Assembly: GCF_900103845.1 (NCBI RefSeq)
Contig: NZ_FNIJ01000008.1
Coordinates: forward strand, 186,001-250,000
Source of the DNA: Pseudomonas jinjuensis
GTDB taxonomy: Bacteria; Pseudomonadota; Gammaproteobacteria; Pseudomonadales; Pseudomonadaceae
Reading direction: 5' to 3'
DNA length: 64,000 nt
Shown: positions 17,617-27,531 of the stretch, piece by piece
Position numbering within the stretch: position 1 is the first letter of the stretch
How the letters are laid out: every line of letters starts with the position of its first letter
Program-made: the position numbers and the translations under genes
The notes under the pieces: generated by a model
What the model was told of the DNA's origin: nothing
The model's input: only the letters and a program-made list of their open reading frames with translations
Databases searched by the model: none

Positions 17617-18585
17617 TCAGCCGGCCCGCTCGCGGGCCAGGCGACTGCGCCGCCAGGCCGCCGGCGGTGCGCCGTACTCGCGGCGGAAGGCGCGGCTGAA
17701 GGCGGTATCGGTCTGGTAGCCGACGTCCTCGGCGATGCGCGCCAGCGGGGCGTTGCTGCGGCTGAGCAGGTTGGCCGCGAGCAGCATGCGCCAGCGGGTC
17801 AGGTAGTGCATCGGCGAGCTGCCCACCATCGTCTGGAAGCGCTCGGCCAGCACCGAGCGCGAGGTGCCGGCGCTGCGCGCCAGTTCGTCCAGCGTCCAGG
17901 GATGCGCCGGCTGCCGGTGCAGGGAATTCAGCGCGGCACCGACGATGCGGTCGCTGACACCGGCCAGCCAGCCGGTCCGCCCCTCGCCCTGCTCGTGCAT
18001 GTACAGGCGCAGGACCTCGATGAACAGCACCTCGGCCAGCTTGGCCAGCACCCCGGCGCCGCCCGGCCGCGGCGAACGCGCCTCGTCCAGCGCGTAGCGC
18101 ACCGAGGACTCCAGCCAGAGGCCCGCGCTGGAGCCGCGCACATTGACCTTCACCAGCGGCGGCAGCCCTGCCAGCAGCATTTCCGCGAGCCGCGCATCGC
18201 AGGCCAGGTAGCCGCACACCAGGCGCGTCACCGCCCCGCCGCCGCCATAGGACAGCTGGCGCGGCCGGCGCGACAGCACCGTTTCCAGCTGCGCGCCGCG
18301 GGCCGGCGGCAGGCCGGGCTGGGAGGTCATGCGATGGGCGTCGCCCTGGGGGAAGAGCACCGCATCGCCGGCCACCAGGCGGATGGCTTCCCCGCCCAGT
18401 TCCACGTGGCACTCGCCTTCGGTGATCAGATGGAAGATCACCACACGCTCGGCGCCGGGCTCCAGCAATGGCGCCACCGTGTCGGCGCGCGGCGACTGGT
18501 AGCACCAGGGCGCGGTGAAGCGTGCGTTGATGAAGATCGCCCCGATCAGGCGCACCACACGCAGGGTTTCCGAGAGCGCGTCCAT
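17617..18585 (-). CDS. AraC-family regulator with cupin-type sensor domain
   Basis: A 322-residue protein. The N-terminal cupin_6-like region (about 1-190, with GECHVELGGEAIRLVAGDAV) precedes a double helix-turn-helix (about 220-315: LDELARSAGTSRSVLAERF, then IAEDVGYQTDTAFSRAFRRE). It starts within the TGATG overlap with the upstream OsmC-like gene, so the two form one transcript and the regulator probably responds to a ligand or stress handled with that protein. Confidence 0.85.
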   Translation of the reverse strand: MDALSETLRVVRLIGAIFINARFTAPWCYQSPRADTVAPLLEPGAERVVIFHLITEGECHVELGGEAIRLVAGDAVLFPQGDAHRMTSQPGLPPARGAQLETVLSRRPRQLSYGGGGAVTRLVCGYLACDARLAEMLLAGLPPLVKVNVRGSSAGLWLESSVRYALDEARSPRPGGAGVLAKLAEVLFIEVLRLYMHEQGEGRTGWLAGVSDRIVGAALNSLHRQPAHPWTLDELARSAGTSRSVLAERFQTMVGSSPMHYLTRWRMLLAANLLSRSNAPLARIAEDVGYQTDTAFSRAFRREYGAPPAAWRRSRLARERAG

Positions 18586-18932
18586 CAGCGGTCTTCGACC
18601 GCGATGTCCACCCGCACCGGCAATGGCGCTTCCAGCGCGCAGGACACCGGCGACAGTTCCTGGCTCCGCTGCACCAGTTCGCGCAAGCGTTGCGCCGGGA
18701 CGTCGCGCCCCGCGCGCACCAGCCAGCCCGGCGTCACCCCTGCGCCGGCACCGCCCAGCGCAGGCGCCAGATCGGTGCGCAATTGCAGGCCATCGACGTG
18801 GCTGGCGAGCGTGCTCACCCCGCCCGTCCAGCGCGCCGTCGCCGGCGCATCGTCATGCAACCCCGCCTCGGGACGCTGCTGCAGCAACGTCTCCACCCGC
18901 CGCAACGCGGCGCGAATGTCCTCGGTCGCCAT
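18585..18932 (-). pseudogene. OsmC-like protein with internal in-frame deletion
   Basis: The 115-residue product matches the start of OsmC-like proteins (ARWTGGVSTLASHVDGLQLR, then LGGAGAGVTPGWLVRAG) and their end (LRELVQRSQELSPVSCALE). The central helix carrying the first redox cysteine and roughly 50 residues are missing, the two parts being joined directly at VRAG/RDVP. Only one of the two peroxidatic cysteines remains. The frame is intact, so it may still be translated, but peroxidase activity is unlikely. Start ATG 18932 is chosen over an upstream ATG at 18965. One-base overlap with the AraC gene. Confidence 0.6.
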
Positions 18933-19178
18933 GCCCGCTCTCCCGGCCCGCCGGAATCCCTCCATCTTGAGCGCGTCCCCGCGCCTCGCCTAGATCACCG
19001 CCGCGCCGGGCCGGATGAATGGCGGGCCGTTTCGACATCCGGTCGCCGGACGCTGGGATAGGGATCGCCGACGCTCAGGCAGGACTGCGGCCGGCGCCGG
19101 CGCAATAATCCGCCGCCATGAGGGCTTTCACCCACCGGGCGCCCCGCGTGCCCTTCAACTGCCTCAATGGAGGTCGTC

Positions 19179-19451
19179 ATGCCGAAGTACGTCATCGAGC
19201 GTGAAATTCCGGGAGCCGGACAGCTCTCGGAGAGGGATCTGAAAGCCGCCTCGCAGAAGTCCTGCCGGGCGCTCGCCCAACTGGAGGGGCAGGTGCAATG
19301 GCTGCACAGCTACGTCACCGACGACCGGCTGTACTGCGTGTACATCGCACCGAACGAGGAGCTGGTCCGGGAGCATGCGCAGCTCGGCGGTTTCCCGGCG
19401 AACCGAATCTCCCAGGTCCGCTCGATCATCGACCCCACCACGGCGGAATGA
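19179..19451 (+). CDS. DUF4242 small protein
   Basis: A 90-residue single-domain protein starting MPKYVIEREIPGAGQLSERD, with the DUF4242 pattern QWLHSYVTDDRLYCVYIAP. The ATG at 19179 has GGAGG at 19169, favouring it over the ATG at 19167. Family fold is ferredoxin-like; no activity is established. It is followed after 54 bp by a methyltransferase, probably in one transcript. Confidence 0.75.
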   Translation: MPKYVIEREIPGAGQLSERDLKAASQKSCRALAQLEGQVQWLHSYVTDDRLYCVYIAPNEELVREHAQLGGFPANRISQVRSIIDPTTAE

Positions 19452-19505
19452 CGCCGGCCAATGTCCAGGCCGGGCGCCCGCCCGGCAATGTGGAGGCATG
19501 CCCCA

Positions 19506-20318
19506 ATGAACAGCCCACTCGACCTCAACGCCCTGAAAACCCGCCAGATGGCCGCCTGGTCCAGCGGCGACTACGCGGTGATCGGCACCACCCTGCAGAT
19601 CGTCGGCGAACTGCTGGCCGAAGCCTGCGACCTGCGCTGCGACGAAGCGGTGCTCGACGTCGCCGCCGGCAACGGCAACGCCACCCTGGCCGCGGCCCGT
19701 CGCGGCTGCCGGGTGACGTCCAGCGACTATGTGCCCGCCCTGCTCGAACGCGGCCGGGAGCGCGCCCAAGCCGAGCGCCTGGAGGTGCATTTCCAGGAGG
19801 CCGACGCCGAGGCCCTGCCCTTCGCCGACGCCAGCTTCGACGCCGTGCTGTCGACCTTCGGCGTGATGTTCACTCCCGACCAGGCCAGGGCGGCCGGCGA
19901 GCTGGCACGGGTCTGCCGCCCGGGCGGACGCATCGGCCTGGCCAACTGGACGCCGGAAGGCTTCATCGGCCAGGTGTTCAGGACCCTCGGCCGCCACCTG
20001 CCGCCAGCGCCCGGCGCGCAACCGCCGGCGCTGTGGGGCACCGAGGCGCACCTGAGCGAACTGTTCGGCGACCGCGCGGCGTCGATCGCCGCCACGCGGC
20101 GCCTGTTCAACTTCCGCTACCGCTCGGCTGCCCACTTCATCGAGGTGTTCCGCACCTGGTACGGGCCGCTCCACAAGGCCTTCGCCGCCCTCCCCGGCGA
20201 GCAGGGCGCGGCGCTGGAGGGCGATCTGACCGAGCTGCTGAACGGCCTGAACCGCGGCGGCCCGGATTCGCTGGTGGTGCCCAGCGAGTACCTGGAAGTG
20301 GTGATCACCCGCCGTTGA
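19506..20318 (+). CDS. Class I SAM-dependent methyltransferase
   Basis: A 270-residue UbiE/Methyltransf_11-type protein. SAM motif I is VLDVAAGNGNATLAAARRG, motif II is in FDAVLSTFGVMF and motif III near LARVCRPGGRIGLANW. GGAGG lies at 19492-19496, 10 bp before the chosen ATG. The substrate is not identifiable; co-transcription with a DUF4242 gene gives no clear hint. It ends at a perfect 30-bp palindrome. Confidence 0.8.
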   Translation: MNSPLDLNALKTRQMAAWSSGDYAVIGTTLQIVGELLAEACDLRCDEAVLDVAAGNGNATLAAARRGCRVTSSDYVPALLERGRERAQAERLEVHFQEADAEALPFADASFDAVLSTFGVMFTPDQARAAGELARVCRPGGRIGLANWTPEGFIGQVFRTLGRHLPPAPGAQPPALWGTEAHLSELFGDRAASIAATRRLFNFRYRSAAHFIEVFRTWYGPLHKAFAALPGEQGAALEGDLTELLNGLNRGGPDSLVVPSEYLEVVITRR

Positions 20319-20324
20319 GCCGGG

Positions 20325-20354
20325 ATGCGCTCCCGCCCCGGGGCGGGAGCGCAT
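20325..20354. terminator. Perfect 30-bp palindrome between convergent genes
   Basis: ATGCGCTCCCGCCCC (20325-20339) is followed immediately by its exact complement (20340-20354). It lies 6 bp from each of two convergent stop codons and probably acts as a bidirectional transcription barrier, though it has no U-tract. Confidence 0.7.
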
Positions 20355-20360
20355 GCTCCA

Positions 20361-21011
20361 TCATTCGGCAGCGAAGCAGTACAGCAGGCCGGCCCCGCCG
20401 GTCGCCGTGAGCGCCTCGCTGCTGCAGCCGCGCGAGGGGTGCGAGGAGTTCCACGACTTGGCCGGCGCGTCGTCGCGCAGGCCGATGCGGTCGTGGTGGC
20501 CGACCTGCGCCGAACCTTCGTCGCTGCTCGTCCAGTTGCGGCAGGTGTGGTCCTCGCTGCCGGGGAAGGCGGTGCCGTCGGACTGCGAACCGGTGAGGAT
20601 GTCGTGCTGGTTCGGCGTGTCGCCGCGGCCCTTGATCTCCTGGCCGTGCTCGTCCAGCGCGGTCTGCTTGTTCAGGTTGTTCTCGGCGTGGAGATTCGCG
20701 ACATCCGTGGCGATCACCACGCCCTTGGCGTTCTGCCACGGCCCCTTGCCGATGCGGTCGCGGGCGTTGATCGCGGCGGTGCCGTTGGCAGCGTTGGTGC
20801 TCAGGTAGGCGCGCCAGGTGTGCTTGTCGGCACCGACCGAGGCGGCCAGTTCCTGGCAGTACTTGTCGGCGCCGGCCAGGCCGCCGAGATCGGCGCCCTT
20901 GCCCGGGCCATGGCTGGTGACGAAGAAGGTCATGTCGGCCTGGCTGGCGAAACTGCAGGACATCGCCAGCAGGGCGGCGGGTAGGGCGAGGCGAAGAGTC
21001 GACTTGCGCAT
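20361..21011 (-). CDS. Exported lectin-like / endostatin-like-fold protein
   Basis: A 216-residue secreted protein with a signal peptide (MRKSTLRLALPAALLAMSCS). It continues with the pattern seen in proteobacterial proteins annotated as lectins: MTFFVTSHGPGKGADLGGLA, a later HDILTGSQSDG, TCRNWTSSDEG, and a C-terminal GGAGLLYCFA. Remaining cysteines (CQEL, TCRNW, GCSS, YCF) would form disulfides. AGGAGG precedes the ATG. Carbohydrate binding is family-based inference. Confidence 0.65.
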   Translation of the reverse strand: MRKSTLRLALPAALLAMSCSFASQADMTFFVTSHGPGKGADLGGLAGADKYCQELAASVGADKHTWRAYLSTNAANGTAAINARDRIGKGPWQNAKGVVIATDVANLHAENNLNKQTALDEHGQEIKGRGDTPNQHDILTGSQSDGTAFPGSEDHTCRNWTSSDEGSAQVGHHDRIGLRDDAPAKSWNSSHPSRGCSSEALTATGGAGLLYCFAAE

Positions 21012-21087
21012 GGTGGTCCTCCTGCGGGAAAACACCCCCCTGTCTGGAGTGTTTGAGCCTAGCCCCGCACTGGCGCCACGGCCAGAA

Positions 21088-21110
21088 ACGAAAACGCCCC
21101 CGAAGGGGCG
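21088..21110 (-). terminator. Rho-independent terminator of the MoxR-vWA operon
   Basis: On the minus strand CGCCCC, loop TTCG, GGGGCG is followed by TTTTCGTTT. It lies 11 bp after the vWA gene stop. Confidence 0.85.
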
Positions 21111-21120
21111 CCCGTCATCG

Positions 21121-22302
21121 TCAACCGCGCGAGAGGAACCTCATCCCCTCCTCCAGCCCGGACAGGGTCAGCGGATACATCTGCTCCTTCACCAGTTCCT
21201 TCACCAGCTTGGTGGAATGGGTGTAGCTCCAGGTGTCCTTCGGGTAGGGGTTGATCCAGATGAGCTTCTTGTACTTCTCCATGAAGCGCTGCATCCAGAC
21301 GTAGCCGGCTTCCTCGTTCCAGTGCTCGACGCTGCCGCCGGGCTGGGTGATCTCGTAGGGCGCCATCGCCGCGTCGCCGACGAACACGATCTTCCAGTCC
21401 GGCCCGTACTTGTGCAGCAGGTCGAAGGTGGCGGTGCGTTCGCTGCTGCGGCGCAGGTTGTTCTTCCACACCGACTCGTAGATGAAGTTGTGGAAGTAGT
21501 AGTACTCCAGGTGCTTGAACTCGGTCTTGCACGCGGAGAACAGCTCCTCGCAGACCTTCACGTGGGCGTCCATCGAACCGCCGATGTCCAGCAGCAGCAG
21601 GAGCTTCACCGTATTGCGGCGTTCCGGGCGCATCTGGATGTTGAGCAGGCCGGCGTCCTTCGCCGTGTGGTCGATGGTGCCATCGATGTCCAGCTCTTCC
21701 GCCGCGCCTTCGCGGGCGAACTTGCGCAGGCGGCGCAGGGCGATCTTGATGTTGCGGGTGCCCAGCTCGACCTGGTCGTCGAGGTTCTTGTACTCGCGCT
21801 GGTCCCAGACCTTCACCGCCCGCCCCTGGCGCTTGCCGGCGTCGCCGACGCGGATGCCCTCGGGATTGAAGCCGCCGGAGCCGAACGGACTGGTGCCGCC
21901 GGTGCCGATCCACTTGTTGCCGCCGGCATGGCGCTCCTTCTGCTCCTCGAGACGCTTCTTGAATTCCTCGATGAGCTTGTCCAGGCCGCCGAGGGACTGG
22001 ATCTGCGCGCGCTCCTCGTCGGTCAGCATGCGTTCGAACTCCTTGCGCAGCCATTCCTCGGGAATCAGCGCCTGGAGGTAGTCGTCGAGCTTCTGCAGAC
22101 CGTTGAAGTAGGCGCCGAAGGCGCGGTCGAACTTATCGAAATGGCGCTCGTCCTTCACCATGATGGTGCGGGCGAGGTAGTAGAACTCGTCCATGTCGGC
22201 GAACACCACGCGGTGCTTCAGCGCATCGATCAGGTCGAGCAGCTCGCGCACCGACACCGGCACCCTGGCCGCGCGCATTTCGTTGAACAGGTTGAGCAGC
22301 AT
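21121..22302 (-). CDS. vWA-domain protein (CoxE-like), MoxR partner
   Basis: A 393-residue cytoplasmic protein with a helical N-terminal half (about 1-130) and a C-terminal von Willebrand A domain. The MIDAS motif is DIGGS (239-243) in place of the commoner DxSxS. MoxR-type AAA+ ATPases work with such vWA proteins as chaperones inserting metals or assembling complexes; the client is unknown. ATG 22302 has a GAGAGGG Shine-Dalgarno. It is downstream of the moxR gene across a REP pair. Confidence 0.85.
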   Translation of the reverse strand: MLLNLFNEMRAARVPVSVRELLDLIDALKHRVVFADMDEFYYLARTIMVKDERHFDKFDRAFGAYFNGLQKLDDYLQALIPEEWLRKEFERMLTDEERAQIQSLGGLDKLIEEFKKRLEEQKERHAGGNKWIGTGGTSPFGSGGFNPEGIRVGDAGKRQGRAVKVWDQREYKNLDDQVELGTRNIKIALRRLRKFAREGAAEELDIDGTIDHTAKDAGLLNIQMRPERRNTVKLLLLLDIGGSMDAHVKVCEELFSACKTEFKHLEYYYFHNFIYESVWKNNLRRSSERTATFDLLHKYGPDWKIVFVGDAAMAPYEITQPGGSVEHWNEEAGYVWMQRFMEKYKKLIWINPYPKDTWSYTHSTKLVKELVKEQMYPLTLSGLEEGMRFLSRG

Positions 22303-22331
22303 GGCTGCACCCTCTCTAAAGCACATGCCCC

Positions 22332-22413
22332 TGTAGGAGCGAGCTTGCTCGCGAACCTTGCAGACTCGCCAAGAGCTTCGCGAGCAAGGACTAGGCGTCC
22401 CCCTCGCTCCTAC
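22332..22413. repeat. REP pair, GAGC/GCTC class, with insertion in one unit
   Basis: The left unit (22332-22355) is a full TGTAGGAGCGAGCTTGCTCG copy. The right unit is split: TTCGCGAGCAAG is separated from CTCGCTCCTACG by GACTAGGCGTCCCC. A closely similar insert occurs in the copy at 57386-57461. It lies between moxR and its vWA partner in the same operon. Confidence 0.85.
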
Positions 22414-22431
22414 GAAGAGCAGATCCGGTGA

Positions 22432-23277
22432 TCAGCGCGAAGCGCGGCGGCTCATGAACGCCAGGCGTTCGAGCAGTTGCACATCCTGCTCGTTCTTCAC
22501 CAGCGCCCCGGCCAGTGGCGGGATGGCCTTGGTCGGGTCGCGCTCGCGCAGCACGGCCTCGCCGATGTGGTCGGCCATCAGCAGCTTCAGCCAGTCCACC
22601 AGCTCGGAGGTGGAGGGCTTCTTCTTCAGGCCCGGCACCTTGCGCACGTCGAAGAAGATGTCCAGCGCCTCGCTGACCAGCGATTCGCTGATCTTCGGGT
22701 AGTGCACGTCGACGATCTTCTGCAGGGTCTCGCGGTCGGGGAAGGCGATGTAGTGGAAGAAGCAGCGGCGCAGGAAGGCGTCCGGCAGTTCCTTCTCGTT
22801 GTTCGAGGTGATGATGATGATCGGGCGCTGCGTGGCCTTGATGGTTTCGTTGGTCTCGTAGACGAAGAACTCCATCCTGTCGAGTTCCTGCAGCAGGTCG
22901 TTGGGGAACTCGATGTCGGCCTTGTCGATCTCGTCGATCAGCAGGATCACCCGCTCCTCGGCCTCGAAGGCCTCCCAGAGCTTGCCCTTCTTGATGTAGT
23001 TGCGCACGTCGTGGACCTTGTCCACGCCCAGCTGCGAGTCGCGCAGGCGGCTCACCGCATCGTATTCGTAGAGGCCCTGGTGGGCCTTGGTGGTCGACTT
23101 GATGTGCCAGGTGATCAGCCTGGCGCCGAAGGACGCTGCCAGTTGTTCGGCCAGCATGGTCTTGCCGGTACCCGGCTCGCCTTTCACCAGCAACGGGCGC
23201 TGCAGGGTGATGGCGGCGTTGACCGCCAGTTTCAGGTCGTCGGTAGCGACGTAGGACTGGGTACCTTCGAACTTCAT
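22432..23277 (-). CDS. MoxR-family AAA+ ATPase
   Basis: A 281-residue protein with Walker A GEPGTGKT (33-40), Walker B VILLIDEID and sensor 1 IIIITSNNEKELPDAFLRR. The lid domain is at about 190-281. It probably acts with the downstream vWA protein as a metal- or cofactor-insertion or complex-remodelling chaperone. It is the first gene of the operon, and a sigma70-like promoter lies 70 bp upstream. Confidence 0.9.
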   Translation of the reverse strand: MKFEGTQSYVATDDLKLAVNAAITLQRPLLVKGEPGTGKTMLAEQLAASFGARLITWHIKSTTKAHQGLYEYDAVSRLRDSQLGVDKVHDVRNYIKKGKLWEAFEAEERVILLIDEIDKADIEFPNDLLQELDRMEFFVYETNETIKATQRPIIIITSNNEKELPDAFLRRCFFHYIAFPDRETLQKIVDVHYPKISESLVSEALDIFFDVRKVPGLKKKPSTSELVDWLKLLMADHIGEAVLRERDPTKAIPPLAGALVKNEQDVQLLERLAFMSRRASR

Positions 23278-23347
23278 CGGGAAAATCCTCGAGCGGTGTC
23301 GGCCGGGTACGCGCCCGGGCAGGGAAAATTCTTTGAGTGAGCCTCGG

Positions 23348-23377
23348 ACTATAACGCGGCGGCTGCGCGTCTGTGAA
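23348..23377 (-). promoter_or_regulatory. Sigma70-type promoter for the MoxR-vWA operon
   Basis: On the minus strand TTCACA (23377-23372; 5 of 6 to consensus), 18-bp spacer, TATAGT (23353-23348; 5 of 6). The expected start near 23341 gives a leader of about 64 nt before moxR. Confidence 0.6.
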
Positions 23378-23544
23378 CGCAGGCAAGGTATTCAGTCATT
23401 GAATGGTCATTCGAATACCAGCCGGACACGGCCGACGAACGGTAGCGGATCGCCGCGCCTGCCGATCGACTTTCCGCCGCTGGACGCACGCGCGCCCTGG
23501 GAATAGGCTGCTTGATCAACTTCCCGCGACAAGGACATCCCATC

Positions 23545-24519
<975 letters not shown>

Positions 24520-24528
24520 CTCCCTCCA

Positions 24529-24557
24529 GGCCGCGCGTCACGAGGCGCGCGGCCGTT
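24529..24557 (+). terminator. Rho-independent terminator after cysK
   Basis: GGCCGCGCG (24529-24537) and CGCGCGGCC (24546-24554) form a perfect 9-bp stem with an 8-nt loop, followed by GTTGTT. Confidence 0.75.
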
Positions 24558-24574
24558 GTTATGAGTTGATTGGA

Positions 24575-24592
24575 TTCCCGCGTTCGCGGGAA
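24575..24592. repeat. Short palindrome TTCCCGCG-TT-CGCGGGAA
   Basis: An 8-bp perfect inverted repeat followed by AGACGA, of a type common between Pseudomonas genes. It lies between cysK and aceK. Confidence 0.6.
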
Positions 24593-24727
24593 AGACGAAG
24601 TTGGGGGCTGCACGGAGTTATCCAGCCAATCCGTCACCCTCGCGAATGCGGGGTCCGGAAGACCACCGCTTCCCCTCCCCCGCCCCACTGACTAAGCTCG
24701 CAACACACCCTGGCGAGAGACTCCCCC

Positions 24728-26458
24728 ATGCCCCAGAACTGGCCGGCCGCCGAGATCGCGCAGCGCATCCTGCAGGGCTTCGACGACTACCGTGCGCGCT
24801 TCCAGCAGATCACCGAGGAAGCCCCGGCGCGCTTCGAGCAGGCGCAGTGGCAGGAGGCCCAGAGCGCCTCGGCGGAGCGGATCAACCTGTACGAGGTGAA
24901 GGTCGCCGAGACGGTGGCCCGGCTGGTGGCGGCGTTTCCCGGCATCGAGCTGGCCGACGTGGAGCGCTGGCCGATCGTCAAGAGCGCCTACATCGGCCTG
25001 ATCGACCCGCGTCCGGACGACGAACTGGCGGAAACCTGGTTCAACTCGATCTTCTGCGGGCTGTTCAGCCACGACCACATCAGCGACGGCACCATGTTCG
25101 TGCACACCACCCGCCCCTCGCTGCGCGCCCGCCACCGCGACCCGCACACCCGCCTGTACCGCCCGCAGGGCCATCTGCGCGGGGCGCTGGAGAGGATCTT
25201 CGACGACTACCGCTTCAAGGTTCCCTACCAGGACCGCGAGCGCGACATCGCGCACATCGACCGCCTGCTCCACGAGAACCTGCCGGACTGGGTGTGCAAG
25301 GACCCGGAGCTCTGCATCGAGCTGATCGGCTCGGTGTTCTACCGCAACAAGGGCGCCTACCTGGTCGGCCGCCTGTTCACCCCGGACGAGCAGTGGCCGC
25401 TGGTGTTCCCGCTGCTGCACCAGGAGGGCAAGGGCATCCAGTTCGACACGGTGATCAGCGACGAGGCGGAGGTGTCGATCATCTTCTCCTTCACCCGCTC
25501 CTATTTCATGGTCGACGCGCCGGTGCCGGCGGAGATGGTCGCCTTCCTCAAGCGCCTGCTGCCGGGCAAGCACATCGCCGAGCTGTACACCTCGATCGGC
25601 TTCTACAAGCAGGGCAAGAGCGAGTTCTACCGCGCGCTGATCAACCACCTGGCGACCACCGACGACCGCTTCGTCATGGCCCCCGGCGTGCGCGGCATGG
25701 TGATGAGCGTGTTCACCCTGCCCGGCTTCAACATCGTGTTCAAGATCATCAAGGACAGGTTCAACCCGTCGAAGACCGTCGACCACGCCACGGTGATCCA
25801 GAAGTACCAGCTGGTGAAGTACCACGACCGCGTCGGCCGGCTGGCCGATACCCAGCAGTTCGCCGACTTCCGCTTCCCGGTGGACAAGTTCGCGCCGGAG
25901 TGCCTCGCCGAGCTGCTGGAGGTGGCGCCGTCCACGGTGGTGGTGGAAGGCGACGTGGTGCTGATCCGCCACTGCTGGACCGAGCGGCGCATGACGCCGC
26001 TGAACATCTACCTGGAGCACGCCAGCGAGAGCCAGGTGTACGAGGCGCTGAACGACTACGGCCTGGCGATCAAGCAGCTGGCGGCGGCGAACATCTTCCC
26101 CGGCGACATGCTGCTGAAGAACTTCGGCGTCACCCGCCACGGCCGCGTGGTGTTCTACGATTACGACGAGATCAGCTACCTCACCGAGGTGAACTTCCGC
26201 CACATCCCGCCGCCGCGCTATCCGGAGGACGAGATGGCGTCCGAACCCTGGTATTCGGTGGGGCCGATGGACGTGTTCCCCGAGGAGTTCCCGCGCTTCC
26301 TGTTCGCCGACCTGGCCCAGCGCCGGCTGTTCGCCAGGCTGCACGGCGAGCTGTACGACGCGGATTACTGGAAGGGCCTGCAGGAGCAGATCCGCGCCGG
26401 CAAGGTGATCGACGTGTTCCCCTACCGGCGGCCGGAGCGGGGGGAGATGGTGCATTGA
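24728..26458 (+). CDS. aceK: Isocitrate dehydrogenase kinase/phosphatase
   Basis: A bifunctional 576-residue enzyme that phosphorylates and dephosphorylates isocitrate dehydrogenase, setting the split between the TCA cycle and the glyoxylate shunt. The length is that of the family. The N-terminal regulatory half contains [17 protein letters not shown]. The C-terminal kinase half contains [20 protein letters not shown], then [20 protein letters not shown] and a metal-binding FYDYDEI. The gene is monocistronic, bounded by repeats on both sides. Confidence 0.95.
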   Translation: MPQNWPAAEIAQRILQGFDDYRARFQQITEEAPARFEQAQWQEAQSASAERINLYEVKVAETVARLVAAFPGIELADVERWPIVKSAYIGLIDPRPDDELAETWFNSIFCGLFSHDHISDGTMFVHTTRPSLRARHRDPHTRLYRPQGHLRGALERIFDDYRFKVPYQDRERDIAHIDRLLHENLPDWVCKDPELCIELIGSVFYRNKGAYLVGRLFTPDEQWPLVFPLLHQEGKGIQFDTVISDEAEVSIIFSFTRSYFMVDAPVPAEMVAFLKRLLPGKHIAELYTSIGFYKQGKSEFYRALINHLATTDDRFVMAPGVRGMVMSVFTLPGFNIVFKIIKDRFNPSKTVDHATVIQKYQLVKYHDRVGRLADTQQFADFRFPVDKFAPECLAELLEVAPSTVVVEGDVVLIRHCWTERRMTPLNIYLEHASESQVYEALNDYGLAIKQLAAANIFPGDMLLKNFGVTRHGRVVFYDYDEISYLTEVNFRHIPPPRYPEDEMASEPWYSVGPMDVFPEEFPRFLFADLAQRRLFARLHGELYDADYWKGLQEQIRAGKVIDVFPYRRPERGEMVH

Positions 26459-26467
26459 TGCCGTACC

Positions 26468-26559
26468 TGTAGGAGCCAGCTTGCTGGCGATCCCGTATTT
26501 ACCGGCAACTACGGCGCGGCCGGCTGGCTCAGATGATCGCCAGCAAGCTGGCTCCTACA
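26468..26559. repeat. REP pair, CAGC/GCTG class
   Basis: Two facing units (26468-26491, 26536-26559) with core TGTAGGAGCCAGCTTGCTGG, 44 bp apart, downstream of aceK. The same class and layout occurs at 29051-29140. Confidence 0.9.
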
Positions 26560-26582
26560 CGTCAGGTTTGGCCGTGACCAGT

Positions 26583-26614
26583 GGTGGATAACGCTTCGCG
26601 TTATTCACCCTACG
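26583..26614. repeat. GTGGATAACGC hairpin repeat
   Basis: GGTGGATAACGC (26583-26594) and GCGTTATTCACC (26598-26609) pair with one mismatch and are followed by CTACG. It belongs to the GGTGGAT...ATCCACCCTACG family also at 34684, 48154, 58898 and 61049. Confidence 0.7.
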
Positions 26615-26636
26615 AAAAGCATCGGGCTCCCAGCCG

Positions 26637-27251
26637 CTACGCCGGCGTCAGGCACTCCGGCCCATCGCACGCCGGGTCGTTGACGAAGGTAGCCAGCGCC
26701 GCCTCGCGCAGTTGCACCTGCGGCCGGGCGAAGAGTTCCAGGAGGCGGAACTGCGGGCTGTCCGGCGCCAGCCAGAGGGCCTGGCCTTCCTCGTCGAGGA
26801 TCACCGGGCGGCGCATGTCGGCGGCGGCGCGGGTGATCATCGCCACGCTGTAATAGGTGTGATCGCCCACCGGGTAGGCTTCCCACAACGCAGCGAAGTA
26901 GATCAGTCCCTTGCCGCTGGCCACCCAGTACGGCCGTTTGCGCACGCCGCGCCATTCGTAGAAGCCGTTGGCCGGCAGCAGGCAGCGGCGCTTGACGAAG
27001 GCGTCGCGGAACATCGGCTGCTCGGCCAGGGTTTCCGCCCGCGCGTGGGCCGGGGTGCGCGAAAGGTCGGTCAGCCATGCCGGGGTCAGGCCCCAGCGCG
27101 CCATGTCCAGGCGGCGTTGCCCGTCTTCCACGCGCAGCATCGGCAGCTGCGTGCCGGGGGCAAGGTTCCAGCGCGGCGCCAGGTCCTGTGGATAACCCGG
27201 CAGTTCGGCGAATTCGCGGGTCCAGCGGAACAGCGCGTAACGACCACTCAT
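26637..27251 (-). CDS. SRAP/YedK-like protein with substituted active site
   Basis: A 204-residue member of the SOS-response-associated peptidase fold (HMCES/YedK), which normally shields abasic sites through Cys2. Fold blocks are clear (MSGRYALFRW, RWGLTPAWL, RRCLLPANGFYEW). However position 2 is Ser, the usual Asn of the NARSET block is His69 (HARAET), and the usual His of HxRMP is Asp145 (DMRRP) with a local shortening; only Glu99 is kept. Start ATG 27249-27251 is the family start. It is probably a non-crosslinking relative. Confidence 0.75.
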   Translation of the reverse strand: MSGRYALFRWTREFAELPGYPQDLAPRWNLAPGTQLPMLRVEDGQRRLDMARWGLTPAWLTDLSRTPAHARAETLAEQPMFRDAFVKRRCLLPANGFYEWRGVRKRPYWVASGKGLIYFAALWEAYPVGDHTYYSVAMITRAAADMRRPVILDEEGQALWLAPDSPQFRLLELFARPQVQLREAALATFVNDPACDGPECLTPA

Positions 27252-27264
27252 CGGCAACAGCTCG

Positions 27265-27531
27265 TCAACACAACAGGACGCCCGGGCAACCGTCGGTATC
27301 GTCGGGCGTTCCAGGCAGGGGTTGCGCGGCATTGTACGCGGCGATCAGGCTGCGCGCCTGCTCCGCCTCGTCATCCTCGACCCACAGCTGCAGCAGCCCG
27401 TGCAGCGGCAGCTCGCCGGCGCCGCCGAGCAGGTGTCCGCCGCCAAGGTGCGCCCGGATGCCCTCGCTGGCCAGCATGCCGGTGAGCAGCTCGGCTTCGG
27501 CCAGGTCGGCGGGTTCGTAGACACGCTGCAT
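27265..27531 (-). CDS. DUF2007 small protein
   Basis: An 88-residue protein starting MQRVYEPADLAEAELLTGML, the DUF2007 signature (a small alpha/beta signal-transduction-like domain), with LQLWVEDDEAEQARSLIAAY later. The ATG overlaps the stop of the upstream CPXCG gene by one base (TGATG), so the two are coupled. Role unknown. Confidence 0.75.
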   Translation of the reverse strand: MQRVYEPADLAEAELLTGMLASEGIRAHLGGGHLLGGAGELPLHGLLQLWVEDDEAEQARSLIAAYNAAQPLPGTPDDTDGCPGVLLC

